Position numbers and translations under genes: made by a program. Below, in pieces: positions 26,405-38,900 of a DNA stretch of 64,000 bases. The stretch is taken from NCBI GenBank assembly GCA_013399875.1, contig VXAZ01018984.1, forward strand, positions 1,728,100-1,792,099, given 5' to 3'. This DNA is from Gymnorhina tibicen (lineage: Eukaryota > Chordata > Aves > Passeriformes > Artamidae). The notes beneath the pieces are model-generated. The model saw only the letters and a list, made by a program, of their open reading frames with translations, was not told the DNA's origin and did not search any database. Position 1 is the stretch's first letter. Every line of letters starts with the position of its first letter.

Positions 26405-29400
26405 GTTATAATCAATAGCTTTTTAATTCCGAGGCTCAGAAACCAGAGTACCCTAAGTAGAGACAGGGCAAATTCACATCACCATAAACCAGAAATGGAA
26501 ATGTCCCTGGAGATTTTGATAAAAAGAGCTCGAGACTTATCTGTCAGCTTCTTTAGCTGATGAATAGAAATAAGAATCCTTGCAGAAAATTTCTAATATT
26601 GTTGTTGAATGGATGGCTTGGGATTCTATTCCTATTCTTAACTATACCAATGGCTTATCCCATCTCAAAGGACTGATAACAGAAAGAAATCATGTCCATT
26701 TGGCATGGGGGAAATAGTGTTCCTTCAGAATTCAGAAGTGCTTCACAGAGGGAAACAGCTCCCTGATGTACAGTTTGTTTGACTTTCTGGTCTTGCTTTC
26801 TGTTTCCCCAGGAACACATTGGTAGGTTGATTTTTGTTGTTCTGCCATCTTCATTGAAATGGCCAGCATGGGACCCTTTCCCGTATGCTTAAATGTTGAT
26901 TTTTAATTTTTTTTAAATTATTATTTATTTCATATCTGGTGAGGTAGGAGCATGTATCTGATAGCTATCACAGATCTCAGGAAGATGGATTCTTCTGGCT
27001 GTGTGGTTTTTTGTGTCAGTAGAAGTTCCATGTGACATTTCATTGCTGTCTCTCTATTTGATGTCTCAGTGGTCTATTTCAAGATAGAGGTTAGGAAAAA
27101 AAAAGGAGGAAACAGACTCCATATTTCATAGCCACTTAATCAGATCATTATTTATGCAGTAAGAAGGCAGCATTAAATTTATAAGTAGTGTAGAATTGAG
27201 TTGATTTAAGGGCTTGTGTCCAGTATTAATCTTCAAGGAAACCAATACCAGAAAGGAAATATTGCTGTGTCCCACCTGTCTCCATAATTACTTCTTTTAA
27301 TATTTTATATTTTCCTAATTCTGAGACCTAGAAGTAAAATGGTGTTGCGCAGTAAAAACCCCAAACCAACAAATTGTGGTACCGTATCTCATATTTTTGT
27401 ACATGCTTACGTTTGTTGTTATAATAAGGGTTTTAATTACATAAATATGTATTTATGGAGCTTGGCCATGATCACTGAACCCATGACACTAAGGCAAAGC
27501 AGCCTTTGTGGTGCATGTGGCAGTTTGGTCATGTAGGACCAACTTCCAAGTCCCCGTGGCCTCTGGTGCCAAGGCATCCTAATGATACTCCATCCGACCT
27601 GGTGTCCTCAGCTCCTGGACTGGCTTTTTAACTTGCTATAAGCAGCACCAGGCTGGAGATGGCTTTCATGTGTGATTTCAGATGATGCTAAACAACCGTG
27701 GCTCCCTCACTGAATATGCAAGTCACTTGGAAAATTTGGCTTGCCAGTCCCCTTTGTGCTCTGACTTTCCAGTGCTATGGGGGTGTTCCTAGAGCTCATG
27801 GGGGGCAGTAGTCCTGTGTTACCATGGCTACCTACAAAGCTGTTGTGATGGCATCAAAACTGGTTTTTCTGGCTTCATGCATCTTCAATTCTTGCTTTTT
27901 CATAAGTGAGTTTGCAGAATTTTGACCTTGATTTGTGTCAGAAAGCTGAGCTGCCAGTCTTCATTCCCAAAAATGTCTCTTGGCTATCCAAGTTAGATTT
28001 TTGAGATAGGCATGCATCGGTCTGTGTAGTGTCTTTGCATTTATCATTTAAAAACGGGAATTGTGAAAAACTGGCGCTGTGTTGGATGTTGCACATGGAT
28101 TCAAATATTACATAACTGCTTTCTGCATGGCTGCCTGAAAAGCAGTGCCCACCACGGTAACTAGGTGTTAGTCTTGGATGTACTCTGTTGGGAACTGAGG
28201 AAATGTTTAGGAAGAGGTAAAAATGGTTGTGGGATGGGAGTTGGTCTTTCTTGTTTTAACCAAACTGGTATCCTAACTTTTCTAAGCATATGTTTTGATA
28301 CTTGATTTTTTTATAAATTTTGAACATCTTGCCTGAAGATTATCCTGTTCATTATACATTTTTTTTTTTTTTTGGAAGTGAAAATACTGGCATAATTTAC
28401 TGAAACCAATCTCAGTTCCATCAGTGTAGGATTTGCTAGTGCAGGGTATTTTTGCTGGCCCCAGCCTCGATGAGTTTACTTAAGTATCGAGTTGTTAGTG
28501 CAAACCCAACAGGTGCTGCCTCTGAATTATGGATGATTACACAGTCACTTTAGTCTGAATAAAGGTCTGGGGTAAACTGCTTTGGGTTATACACAGGAGT
28601 TAGCTTCAGCAGACAACCACAAATGCCAAAGACAGTATTTTTACTTTAGTGCAGGCATTGCATATATAATTTCTGACTGAGCCGGGAGAAGGTAAAACAA
28701 GCTCCAAGTTTTGTATTTAGATGAAAAAAAATCTAGAGGAAACTTGGAAAACTGTGTTGAAAAATACATGAACATACATAGTGCAGTATATTCAAATTCC
28801 ACAATGACATACTTGAGAAAAAAAACCCTAGTAAATAAATACAACATTTCTTATTTCACCATAGCCAAGATTATCAAATGTCATTGCTGATAAAAGAGAA
28901 TAAAACTTGAAGGCAAGTTTCAACCTCAAATGCACTTATCTTTGAAATAGCCTAATGTGCCAATTGTGTTCTTAAGGGAAAAATAGTTTACATACCTGAC
29001 ATCCGAGCCCTTTAAATCCTACCCGAAGATGTGTTTAGCATGCAGAAGAGTGGAAGAAAATGTCTGAATCTTGAGAGAAAAGCTTGAGGAAATAAGGAAG
29101 GGAATACAAACTAAGGCAGTCACAAGAGAAAAACTCTTGAAGTGAAAGCTTAGAAGTGAAAAGTATATGTAACTCCTCTGGTCTCCTTAACATATTGAAG
29201 TTTAATGCTTCAGTTATGCTGTAACGCTGCAGAAGGGGCAGTTCAAGCTGAAGTAATTAACAGATACTGACCAAAGACTGAGGAAAAGTCTTAAAAGATT
29301 TTATGTATTCATCCCTAGACATAATAGGGAGATGGAAAGAGAGTGAGGAATTGTTTGCAATTTGTAAAGTCTCCTCAAATAATTGGAATATTAGCTATAA

Positions 29401-32139
29401 AAGCAGTAAACATCCAGCAAAGGGAAGGGCTTTCCTGCCTGTTTCAATTCATACATAAATTTGCAGCAGAACTTGCACAGCACTGCAGTCAGTGCTTGTA
29501 ACTCTTGAATGGGACGTTCAATCCCTGTCTCAGTTGAGCACATTCAACTTCTAGCACTTGCAGATTCTGTGTATCAAGATAACATCCTTGTCAATTCATA
29601 CACAAATGTCTTCAGGGAGCACACACAGAGCAAACAAGTGATATCTCTCTCCTGGGGGAACCAGTGAGTCCCATTTGTGCATGTATTGACGGGCTTGCTT
29701 GGAACGTCACCAAGTCTATTTAATCCAAAGTAAAATGGAGTTTTGCCATAGACTGTCATGAACTTTTGCAGACTTCGTATTTAACATCCTTCCAGATCTG
29801 TGAATCTCACTGTTAGGGAAGGGAGAAAAAAAGAGAAGACCATACAAATTTCATGAAGTATGCATTGTATAAAGGATAAATGATTATAAGCATATGGTAC
29901 CATTCCATGAACAGACTTGCATATGCATAAAACTTTCTTTAGAAGTAGCCTTTGGAAGCATGTAGAGCTTCCAATGTATCATTCAGACCACTAAATTAGA
30001 CTTTCTCCTTTTCCTCCCCCTCCCTCCATGTTATGGTAAAATGATAAGAGATAGGACTAAATATACTCCTTCATTACTTTCTTCCTTATCCTTTCCCTCT
30101 CTTCTCCCAAGAGATTTCAGGGAGTCATTGGTAAACATTGGTACAGATTTTGGGTCCATGATGCATAAAATGTGAAGAGTTTGCCTTCAGCTGAAAGGGA
30201 AAAGGCTGGAAGATTATTAGAAAATATAGGAAGAGAAAAACGATATCAATGGTAGCACGCTAAGGTGCTAATCACACAGCTCAACACTAATTTTGTCTTA
30301 CTAGGCAAACCAAGAGCAAATTATTGTTGTTAATATTATTATTACTGTTTTATTCTATTTTTATTTCAGTGGGTACCTATATGACATCTCCTGTATTTCA
30401 TATACATCCCCTGTAGAGAATTAAGGAGGTTTGTGGTGGGGGAGGATCATTATTCTTTGTGCATGTCATTTGTCCTCTGCTCTGTTAGCTCCCCTCTGCA
30501 GGCTGGCAGCGAACTAAAACAAAATCCTGGAGCAGCTCAAAATTGTGTTTCTGTATCTAATCTGAGACAGTTTTGAAGTTGGCCCCAACAGGATTGGAGT
30601 TAGCAGCAAGCAGCAGCTGAAAATGTCATACTTTGGCTCTGCTGCTGGGCTAAGTCCCGCTATTGCCCTTTGTTGTTCTCACATATCATTTTATTTTTAG
30701 GTGGCATTGTTTATGAGGACATAGAGAAGAGAGGTGAGAGAGAGGGAGGGAAAGCAGGGCTGTTGGACTGTCAACATTAATATACAGAAGTACATTGGTC
30801 AGGTGTTGGATCCCTCGAGTCACTCTCGGAGATCTGGACATGTGGGTGGGTGAATGTTAAGATCCAGTGTGAGCAGTAAGTTAACATCAAGGTGTCAGCA
30901 ATTTACAACAATGTTTTTCACTTATTAATTTCTCTGAGTAACATGTCCTCGTGCAGGTGATGGTTATTCGCGTGCTTTGTTGCCGGAAAATGTTGTCGTG
31001 ATGAACTCACAGCAGGAGGGGAGGATGCTGCAAAGTAAAGGGAGGGCTTGCGACAGGTAAACATGCCAGACGGAATTTCAGATGGGCTCCATCACGTTAC
31101 CTTCCAGGAACAAGTGTGTGGGACGCAGGAGTATTTTAAGCAACAAGCTCATTTGGACTAACAAAATGACAGGCGTTTGAAACAACTGGGTAGACAGTAA
31201 TTTAGAAGGTGAAGTTCAGTAACAGTTTGACAGGTCGTGCTTCAGTGTCACCCATCAATCTGATCATTTAGTTACGAAATATTTTTTGCCGTTTGTCCAA
31301 AATATCTCTGCTTGGTAGAGCATTAGGTAAGATGGCTTGTGGGGTACTTTGAATAAGGAAATTGCAGAAAAGTGGGAATGAAGGACACAGCTTCAGGTAG
31401 TAGTGATTGTTTTACATGTGTGAATGTCTTGAAAGACTTGAGGACTGGAGTAATACAAAAGTACTGGATATAATCATTCTGTGCTGTCAGTAATAGCCAG
31501 AGCACCTCAGAGCACGCCCAAGAGTTTGGAGTGGTTGATAAGAGTTGGTTGACCAGGACAGGTTTGCCTTGTTCTCCCCCACACCACCCCATCTGCTTAG
31601 CATAATCAGAAGAGAATAATTTTGCCGCTTATTCACTTAAATTATTTAGATTTTGCTCTATTTGAGAGAGGAGTTTCAGCTTCAGAGTGTAGTTATTTCC
31701 AGTAGTGTTGTGGATATAAAGGGAAGCTGTGGCAGAGATTCCCTTATGGGAGGAGTCACCTGGATGCAGCACCCAGTCCCTTTTTCCTTGCCAGTCTTCA
31801 GACTTATTGGAAGCATGTACATGCCTAGGGTAAAAGGGCACAGAAATAATATAATAGGAAAGATTTGCAGGATTATCTTAACTACATTTCTGTCAATGAG
31901 ACACTGTTTCTTATAAGACAATCTTAAACCCTTTCTTCATTAAAATTTTAAACCACTCAGCTCCAGAGGAAAATGCTTTGGTTCCTTTTCTCCTTAAAAA
32001 ATAATGTGCATGTGTCTACTGAAATTGCACTATTATATTTAAAAATACCTTAACAGGCTGCTTTCTAATGAGCAGGCTTTTTCTGATAGTGTACTTTTTC
32101 TAGAGCAGTAGAACAGCTCATAAATAGTTAATTGGAGCC
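26405..32139. other. Intronic sequence, no gene recognised
   Basis: Unique AT-rich DNA with T15 at 28359-28373 and a run of TTATTATTA near 30330. The open frames are short and unrecognised. No CR1 landmarks were found. Confidence 0.5.
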
Positions 32140-33335
32140 ATGGCCGTGCTTGTGCACTTGAGTAACAGCCTTGGTGGGGAACTTCTCAGTCGTGCAGACA
32201 GGCCACTGCAGCCTTATCAGCAACAGCAGCAAGATGTCAAATTTTCAACAGGAATAGGAGACACCGACAAAATTTGCCATCTACTTCTAATTAAGTATAG
32301 AGCTGAAGTGCATTTGCTTAAGACAACAGTATCCAAAGTAATCAAATTTTTTTCTGTAAACTTCTTTTTTTCAAGGCATAATGCCCATTAAAATAAATTT
32401 GGACTAAGTTAAAATGTTGAAGCCCTTTCTTTATATATAAGGTTGTGTTTTTCTTTTACATCATCTGGATTTGAACTATCTAGTTTATCCCTGTGAACTC
32501 TTTCACAGAATTGGAATTTAAATATGTATATCATGTTTTGTTAATAATATGTCAGTGAATTGAATTACTCTTTATTTTTAATGAAAGCTCTTCAGGTTTA
32601 ATGAGTAAAGAAATAATGTAAAATATAATAATCCAAGCCTTAATATTTTCTTGATCACAAGTCAAGCCTTCTATATAATTTATTAAAGTAGCATAATGTC
32701 CTTACATTTGAGGTCAAGATTTTGCAGGCTTAGCAGAGATTTTTATGCATAAGGGAAAGATGAAACTTTTAAAAATATTATTTCAGCAGTTTCATAATTT
32801 AGGATTGTGACCTCATGCTCTAAGAATAATTATGGCGCATCACGATCAGCAGTTTATCAATATTCATTCATGGGCTTAGACTCTCTTCATATCATAGTTT
32901 GTTGGGTGTTTTTTTTTCTTTTCATGCAACCATAGTAACTTTAAAATAGCTGCTAAATGCCTTAATGAGCATGGGCAGTTGCATTATTTGGGGGTGGTGC
33001 TTTAAACAGTATCTACAATATTTATGAAAGCCACTGTTACTCTGTTCTTTCCCTGAATTTTTGTGTAGTTGTTACACCTTCTGCTGCCAGGTGGGACCAG
33101 TGTTTCTGAGGAGTCATTACAGTGATGTTTAACAGCTCTGCTTTCCCTGTGGTCACCATGAATTTGGAATTTGTTGTGGCTGCATGTGCAGTTCCTGGAA
33201 AAATCAGGGGCAGTGGTGGGGGGGTTGCCATTGGTTTAAGCTGAAACTGTAATGGCAGAGAAGGCATAAGAACAGATAGGAAGTTCTGCGGCTATTTAAG
33301 AGCTAGCTTGTGGCTGAAAATTCAGTGGTGTTGCA
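32140..33335. other. Intronic sequence with an 83-codon open frame, function unknown
   Basis: The + frame at 32140-32391 opens with a true ATG and includes a short Gln run (CAGCAACAGCAGCAAGA), but no family was recognised and the C-terminal part is Phe-rich low-complexity sequence. No splice context supports an exon. The remainder, to about 33.3 kb, is unique. I could not find an endonuclease domain belonging to the retrotransposon remnant that follows. Confidence 0.35.
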
Positions 33336-34926
33336 TTGGTCCATAATCAAGAATGTCAAATGATGAGAACCAGCTACACCGAAAAGCCAAATCAATGGAG
33401 TGAACACTTCACCAGTTTATTAAAATTTCTGTCTAGCATCTTTAATGAAGCATTAAATGAAGTTTTCCAACCTACCCAGCCAAGAACAGCAGGCAGCAAA
33501 ACAGCACAAGCTCTTCTGACTGTCCTGTGAATACTGCAGAGAAGGGCTGCAGGCACTTGTGGTACTTCTGGTCAGAGAACACCACCTGGCCTGACCAAGG
33601 CACGACTGTTTGCAGGCATCAAGGACAAGCAGATGATTCCTCAGGAGCTCAAGCATGCAGAGATTCAACTCTACAAAAAAGAGTAGAGCTCATGCCTTGG
33701 AAAATGGTGTACTCATTTGCTTCCTGCAGGATAGAGAAACTTCTGCCTTTGCTGGAATAATGGTCTGCAGACAGGAGGTTTAGCTTGGTTAAGGAACAGT
33801 TAATGCAATTTTTCAGCCAAGGAAATCTCAGAAAAGCTGAGAATAAAGGCCTGTATATTTTCTTTGTCAAGCAAACCAAAGCCTGTAATACCATTAATCT
33901 CAAGGGTTTCTTCAGGCTTCGGCAAAATTCAGCTGTTTGGGCAATCCCTTGAGTTGGGAGCTCTGGCGTGTGCTTTCAGTTGGGGCAAAACATCACAGCT
34001 TTCCTCCTTGACACGGGCACGGGGCTTCATCCCTGTCCTGACCCACCTTGGTGTCTTGTAGGCAGGGCTGCTTCCTGACCTGTTTGGTGACTGTGATAGG
34101 GGAGACCACACCCTGTGTCACAGGGTTGGGGGAATTTCCAGCTTTTTGCATCAAATCCAAGGTTGCACAGCTGCTAACCTGCAGCCTGCCGCTCTCTGCC
34201 AGCCACTGCAGTTGGTTCCCGAAGGTCTGAGAGCAGGAGGGACTGACTCTCCACGTTATTCTGCCAAACAGCTTGGCCTGAGCGCTTGCGTGAGGCAAAC
34301 TTGAGGTGCTGCTTCAGCCTGGCTCTACTGGGAGACGTTCATGGGCTTGACATTTGTAGGCAATTTGTGCTGCTCCTGCAGCAAGTTGCCTGAGCGCTGC
34401 GCTTGACAACACAGTCACCAGCGACGGTAACAAAAGGCAGAGCAGCATTTGCGAGATTAAAGCAGCGTTTCTGGAATGAAAGAAGTGTTGAACTTCAAAC
34501 AAGTGCTTGGTATGCATTTACTTTTATTAACATTCCTCTGTATGACTGTGAAATTTGGATAACAGCCTCGCTTCTCCCAAGCATTAGCAAGTTCCTCTTG
34601 GACTGTCTTTGAGTCCTTGCTGGTGTAAAAAGCCTGGAAAAGGTTTTGTCAAGTTCTTACAAGCGTTTTTAAGCAGCTTAGAAACACTGTTTTTGTAGGT
34701 ACAGGAGCACAGATACAGACTTTCAAGGGAAGGGATGGACAGTGTGTTGCCTGAAGCTGCTTTGTATGGGCTCATTAAAATCAGAACGGCTCTGAGGCAA
34801 GTCCAGGAAATATTGCAAGGATGTCTTCAAGGAAAGTCCATGTTTGGAGTCCAAAACCACAAAAAAGACAACAGCACTCTCCAGTGTGGTCAAGCTTTTG
34901 CAAATTCAATAACTAGACCTCTATAG
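33336..34926 (+). mobile_element. Decayed non-LTR retrotransposon, reverse-transcriptase and C-terminal part (not CR1-like)
   Basis: Read across frames, the translation follows the ORF2 layout of a non-LTR element. The blocks, in order, are: NQWSEHFTSLL at about 33390 (a 'RWaEHFxxLL' lead-in), MIPQELKHAEIQLYKK at 33633-33680 ('PQ.fkDA.I..lYK.KG'), HLLPAG at about 33707 ('ISLLs.aGK'), GLYIFFVKQTKACNTINL at 33848-33901 (motif A, 'LY..FvDlTKAFDTV'), GFIPVLTHL at about 34028 ('GCVLAPTLF'), AAFARLKQRFWNERSVELQT at 34442-34501 with PLYDCEIW following ('LLYgcEtW'), and HRYRLSREGMDSVLPEAALYG at 34708-34764 ('LRWxGHvxRMxDxRLPKxxLYG'). Stops (for example 33528 and 33684) and at least three frame changes show it is dead. 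The motif-A Asp position is Lys, and no Y/FADD motif was found. The clade is unassigned; relatives I recall are RTE/RTE-X-like or jockey-like. The assignment rests on remembered family patterns, not a search. Confidence 0.72.
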
Positions 34927-35780
34927 ACAAGTGCAAAACTAGAACACTTGGGGAAAACAAACAAGAATAGGTGAATCAGGTGAGTATCTGATAACAGGCT
35001 GCAGAAAGTTCCTGGTTTACAGTAGCAAGTCCAGCAGACCCCTAGACAGAGCCTAAGGAGATTTTTATGTAACCGAGCTGTCTGTGTGTTCCTACCTAAT
35101 AAGTTTTGAATGTCAGCCAACTCCAACTAAATTTGACAGTGGGTAGCTATTAAAGCTATTCCATTTTAGTTGTTACCTCTTACCAGTTCCATTAAAAGAA
35201 GTGACTGGAAGGAGGAAAGGCACCCAATTAGAGCCCCCACTAGAGGAAAGGGGCTAGTTAGCATTTTTCTCCTATTAAATGTTACAAGCAGGAAGGAGAA
35301 AGACCTAGGAAACAAAGTTTCATTCATTATTCCTGCTCCTGAATAACAACTTAATTTTTAAAAATAGCAAAGCATCTTCATATACTTTGGAGCTCTACTT
35401 TTTATTTTGTGTATGTTATTTAGGAACACGAAAAGCAAATATAGAAGTAAGAACTGTAGGTCTCTTACTGCTTTGTGAGAGCAGTGGGCTCCCATGCCAG
35501 GAGCTGCATGGGATGGAGTGGTCTGAAGCCTGAAGGTGTGCAGATGGGGACTTCTTGGATGCTCCAGCTGTGTGAGAAAACTAAGTTACACTCTGGTTGC
35601 TGCAGCATTTGAAACCATGGCTGTTCAAAGCTTACTCTTTGTTGAGTCATCTTCTTTCTTCCCCAAGTGCTTACTCTGCATATTGCACACCTGTTTTTAA
35701 CAGAAATAATTTTTGATGCCTACAGGAGGGGGGGAAAAAAAAAAACAAACCAGCAGCAGATTGTTTTGGAATAGGCAGAA
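34927..35780. other. Intronic sequence, no gene recognised
   Basis: Unique DNA with G and A runs around 35728-35746. It may include the decayed 3' tail of the preceding retrotransposon, but I cannot define its end. Confidence 0.45.
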
Positions 35781-35910
35781 ATTCAAAGCCAGGTTAGATG
35801 GGACTTTGAGCAACATGGTCAAGTGGAAGGTGCCCTTGCCCACGGCAGGGGGTTGGCACTAGATGAGTCCCAAGGTCCCTTCCAACCCAGTCCATTCAGT
35901 GATTCGATGA
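35781..35910 (+). mobile_element. CR1 LINE 3'-end fragment
   Basis: The landmarks run in order: AGGTTAGATGGGACTTTGAG, CAACATGGTCAAGTGGAAGG, TGCCC..GCCCACGGCAGGGGGTTGG, CTAGATGAGTCC, GGTCCCTTCCAACCCAG and a degraded terminal ATTCAGTGATTCGATGA. This is the avian CR1 3' end in sense orientation, 5'-truncated to about 130 bp. Divergence is modest compared with the other copies, suggesting a younger insertion. Confidence 0.95.
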
Positions 35911-38900
35911 TACTGCTTAATGAAGCAAAGAATGTGTCACCAGGTTCTTTGGTTTTAATTGGCTCTGTGTGGGACCTGTTGTGTCAGTGAGTAATATTTG
36001 TGGTATAACAATGAATGTAAATATTGCGGTCCTTGCCTAAAGGAAATTGAAAGTCTGTGCCACAAACGTGCTGCACAAGAGAATTCGGGGGGCGGGGGTG
36101 ATGGTTTAGCAAGTAATAATGTTTGCTCACTCTGCTATACACCTTGATTTCTGTATGACTTGTGTAAATTTACGCATAAGCAGTTAATTATGCACGCTCA
36201 TAAACTGTCTGCCTCTACAGTAATGTGCTTTTGTGCATAAACAGTTAAACATCCTTTTCCTGAAATGGGAGGGATGGTGGTTTTTTTAAATTATTGTACC
36301 AGCTCTTATTCCCACTGAAGTTAAATGCAAGCTGCCTTCCAGAATCAAAGCCTGCTATATATTGCAAGAGAGTTCTGGCAGTATGTAGCAGAGGATTTAG
36401 GAGATGAACTGGGGCTGTGTTGGTTGTAGAACATAACTTTCCTGGTCTGTGTTTTGCTTGGTGCTCCCATTTTCCTGTAGTCTTTGCTATCTGGGTTTCA
36501 GCTACTCAGGCAGAGAGGGTGGTAGGTACAGTCCTGTGTATCATTAGCATGTGAGCAGTAGGGTGAGTTTCAGCTGAATAAAAATGAATTCTTTGACTTG
36601 CAATTGTGAACGTTTCTAGTTTGCCTTGACAATCCTGTCAAGACAAATTTGAACTTTGTCAGCAATTGTGATTGCTTGTGGGAGAATTACCAAAAGCCTT
36701 TGCTCTAGGTATCAGTCAGTGATTGCAGCCCTCATCTGCTATTTGACCAAAATTTTCCATGGCACTCAGCAGACTATTACTTGTCAGTCTTACATATAAT
36801 GGAGGAGTATTTTAATTGATTTAAAAGTTAAAATTTATGGTTACTTAATACAGTATAGCTGTATTACATGTCAGCAGTTACACTTACTGTGAAAATAGAG
36901 AAAGGGGAGTTGAAAGGACTTGGGGTTTGGAATATTTTTAAAACACATGCCATTGATTTTACCTTCTACTTCAACAAGCTATCAGTAGAGTTTTTATTTA
37001 GTTAATAGGAGCAGAGGTTTCCTATTATGTAATTATTGTTGATTTTAAAAGGGATTCTGGAATGTTAACTGTGCATCTAGTTTCTAAAACTGTTTCTTCC
37101 AAGATTCAATAGTACTTCTGCTCGAAATTCTTTGCTTTTGTGCCGAACTTTGAATAACTGCATTTTGGATCTGATGCTGTTTTGTTTCATCACCTAAACC
37201 GTTCCTCTGTCATGGCTTCCAGGTGCCCAAAATAGGCAAAAATCATACTTAAACCCAAAGGTTACGTGAAACTGAAAGTTGTAATTCCCTCTGAAGGCTG
37301 TACAGCATGAGTGTGGTTGGTGCACCTGCACACATGCAGGTTATGTATATGCTGGAGTATGAGATGAGATGCTCTGGCAATACTGTCTTCCTTATTGCTC
37401 TTGTGGGTGCAAGTCTGCAGTGACTTCCTAACTGGTGATGATGAGTTCAAACCATCTTTTTCTATGTGTCCATTTCAAAACAAGCCCTTTTGCAAGAAAG
37501 TGAAGGGAAGAAGGCACTACGAAGATGAGTAACTTGCATTTCTCTTCTCTCTACCCTGCCCATTGTTCAACTTACCTGACTTTCTAAATTAGGAAGAAGG
37601 ATGGAAAGAATAGCTGCATTCCCTTCTACAGGAGTAGGATGGGAAATTGGGCTGTTGAATACTCATTTGTGTACCTCTCTTTTGGCTCACACTGCCTGAC
37701 CCTCCACGTAAATGACATGCAAGGGAAAACAGGAACTTGAAGTGTGCAAATAAATGTGGCAGTCGACAATATCACCACCAACAGGAGTCAACTTACCTTG
37801 GGGTAAATATAAGAGTAAGGATCTCTGCAAATTGTCACTGTATAGTGGAGGTGGGACAAGTGGGAAGTGGTGTCCTTGTCTGAACTGGAGCTGCTGCTTG
37901 CTGTGTCCCCTGCTAATCATCACAATTTTTAAAAGCATATATGAAGCCTGAGAAGGCTGTTTCACCTCTGATAAAATTCACAGGTTGGACTGTGATCGTG
38001 ATTATTGGAGGAGATCCAATTGCAAACTGTTGGTAAGCATCCTGAGAGCCAGAGAGACTGGGAAGGAAAGGGATTCTTTAAGCAAGACAGGATCAGTAAA
38101 GATAGATGTGGCAATTCTACCCTCTAGTTTTAGGAAGATGTTTGGTTTGGGCTGTGAGACCAGGAGGGTGGAAAAGGCAAATATATGAACTACTTCCACG
38201 TCTATGTATGTAGAGCTGCAAGAGGCATCTTATTTCATGTTATCAAGTAATAGTGATGTGCATTAAAACACCATGAATAGGTTGAATTTCCTAAAAATGG
38301 AAAAATGTTAGTGAAAAGGAAGCTGTCATTATTTCAAATAGTGGTTTTAGAAGTGGCAGAAGGTGTTTCAAAATAATGTGACTATTAGTCTTTTAAAATA
38401 CCTGTTAATCAGAGATGGTGGTAAAGTTGGAGTTTGACTCTTAGTGTATCATCTGAAGCAATGCCAAGCTGGAAACTTGCAGTAAAACGTAAATATCTGT
38501 GCCTAACCTTATTAAGCATTATTACTTTTTGATTAGTGAGATCATCTTAGGTGGATTATTTATTTTTTCAATCTTCCTTTTACAAATGTGCACAGACCTC
38601 CCTGCATCGTGCAAAGTACTGAAGTCTGTGCATGTCAGAAATTTGTCTGATAGACTCACGGGCTTGAATCTTAGCACTCAGTTCTATGTTGGTACTTCAC
38701 ACTAAATGATACCACGAGCTGTCTGTTGCTTTTCATCTCCCCTGTGTCCTGTTTATGAAGTTTAGAATGGTGTGCAGACCTTCCTACTTCTCTTTTCTGT
38801 TCCTGTGTGGTATTTTTAATATAGCAGACACTGGTACTGTAATTCCAATACACTTTCAACATCCACACTAATTTTGTCTTGGTGGATGGGGGGGCATAAG

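Noticed and set aside
32140..32391. 83-codon + frame with true ATG and short Gln run.
   Set aside because: No family recognised and no promoter, acceptor or donor context; kept only as a note in the region entry.
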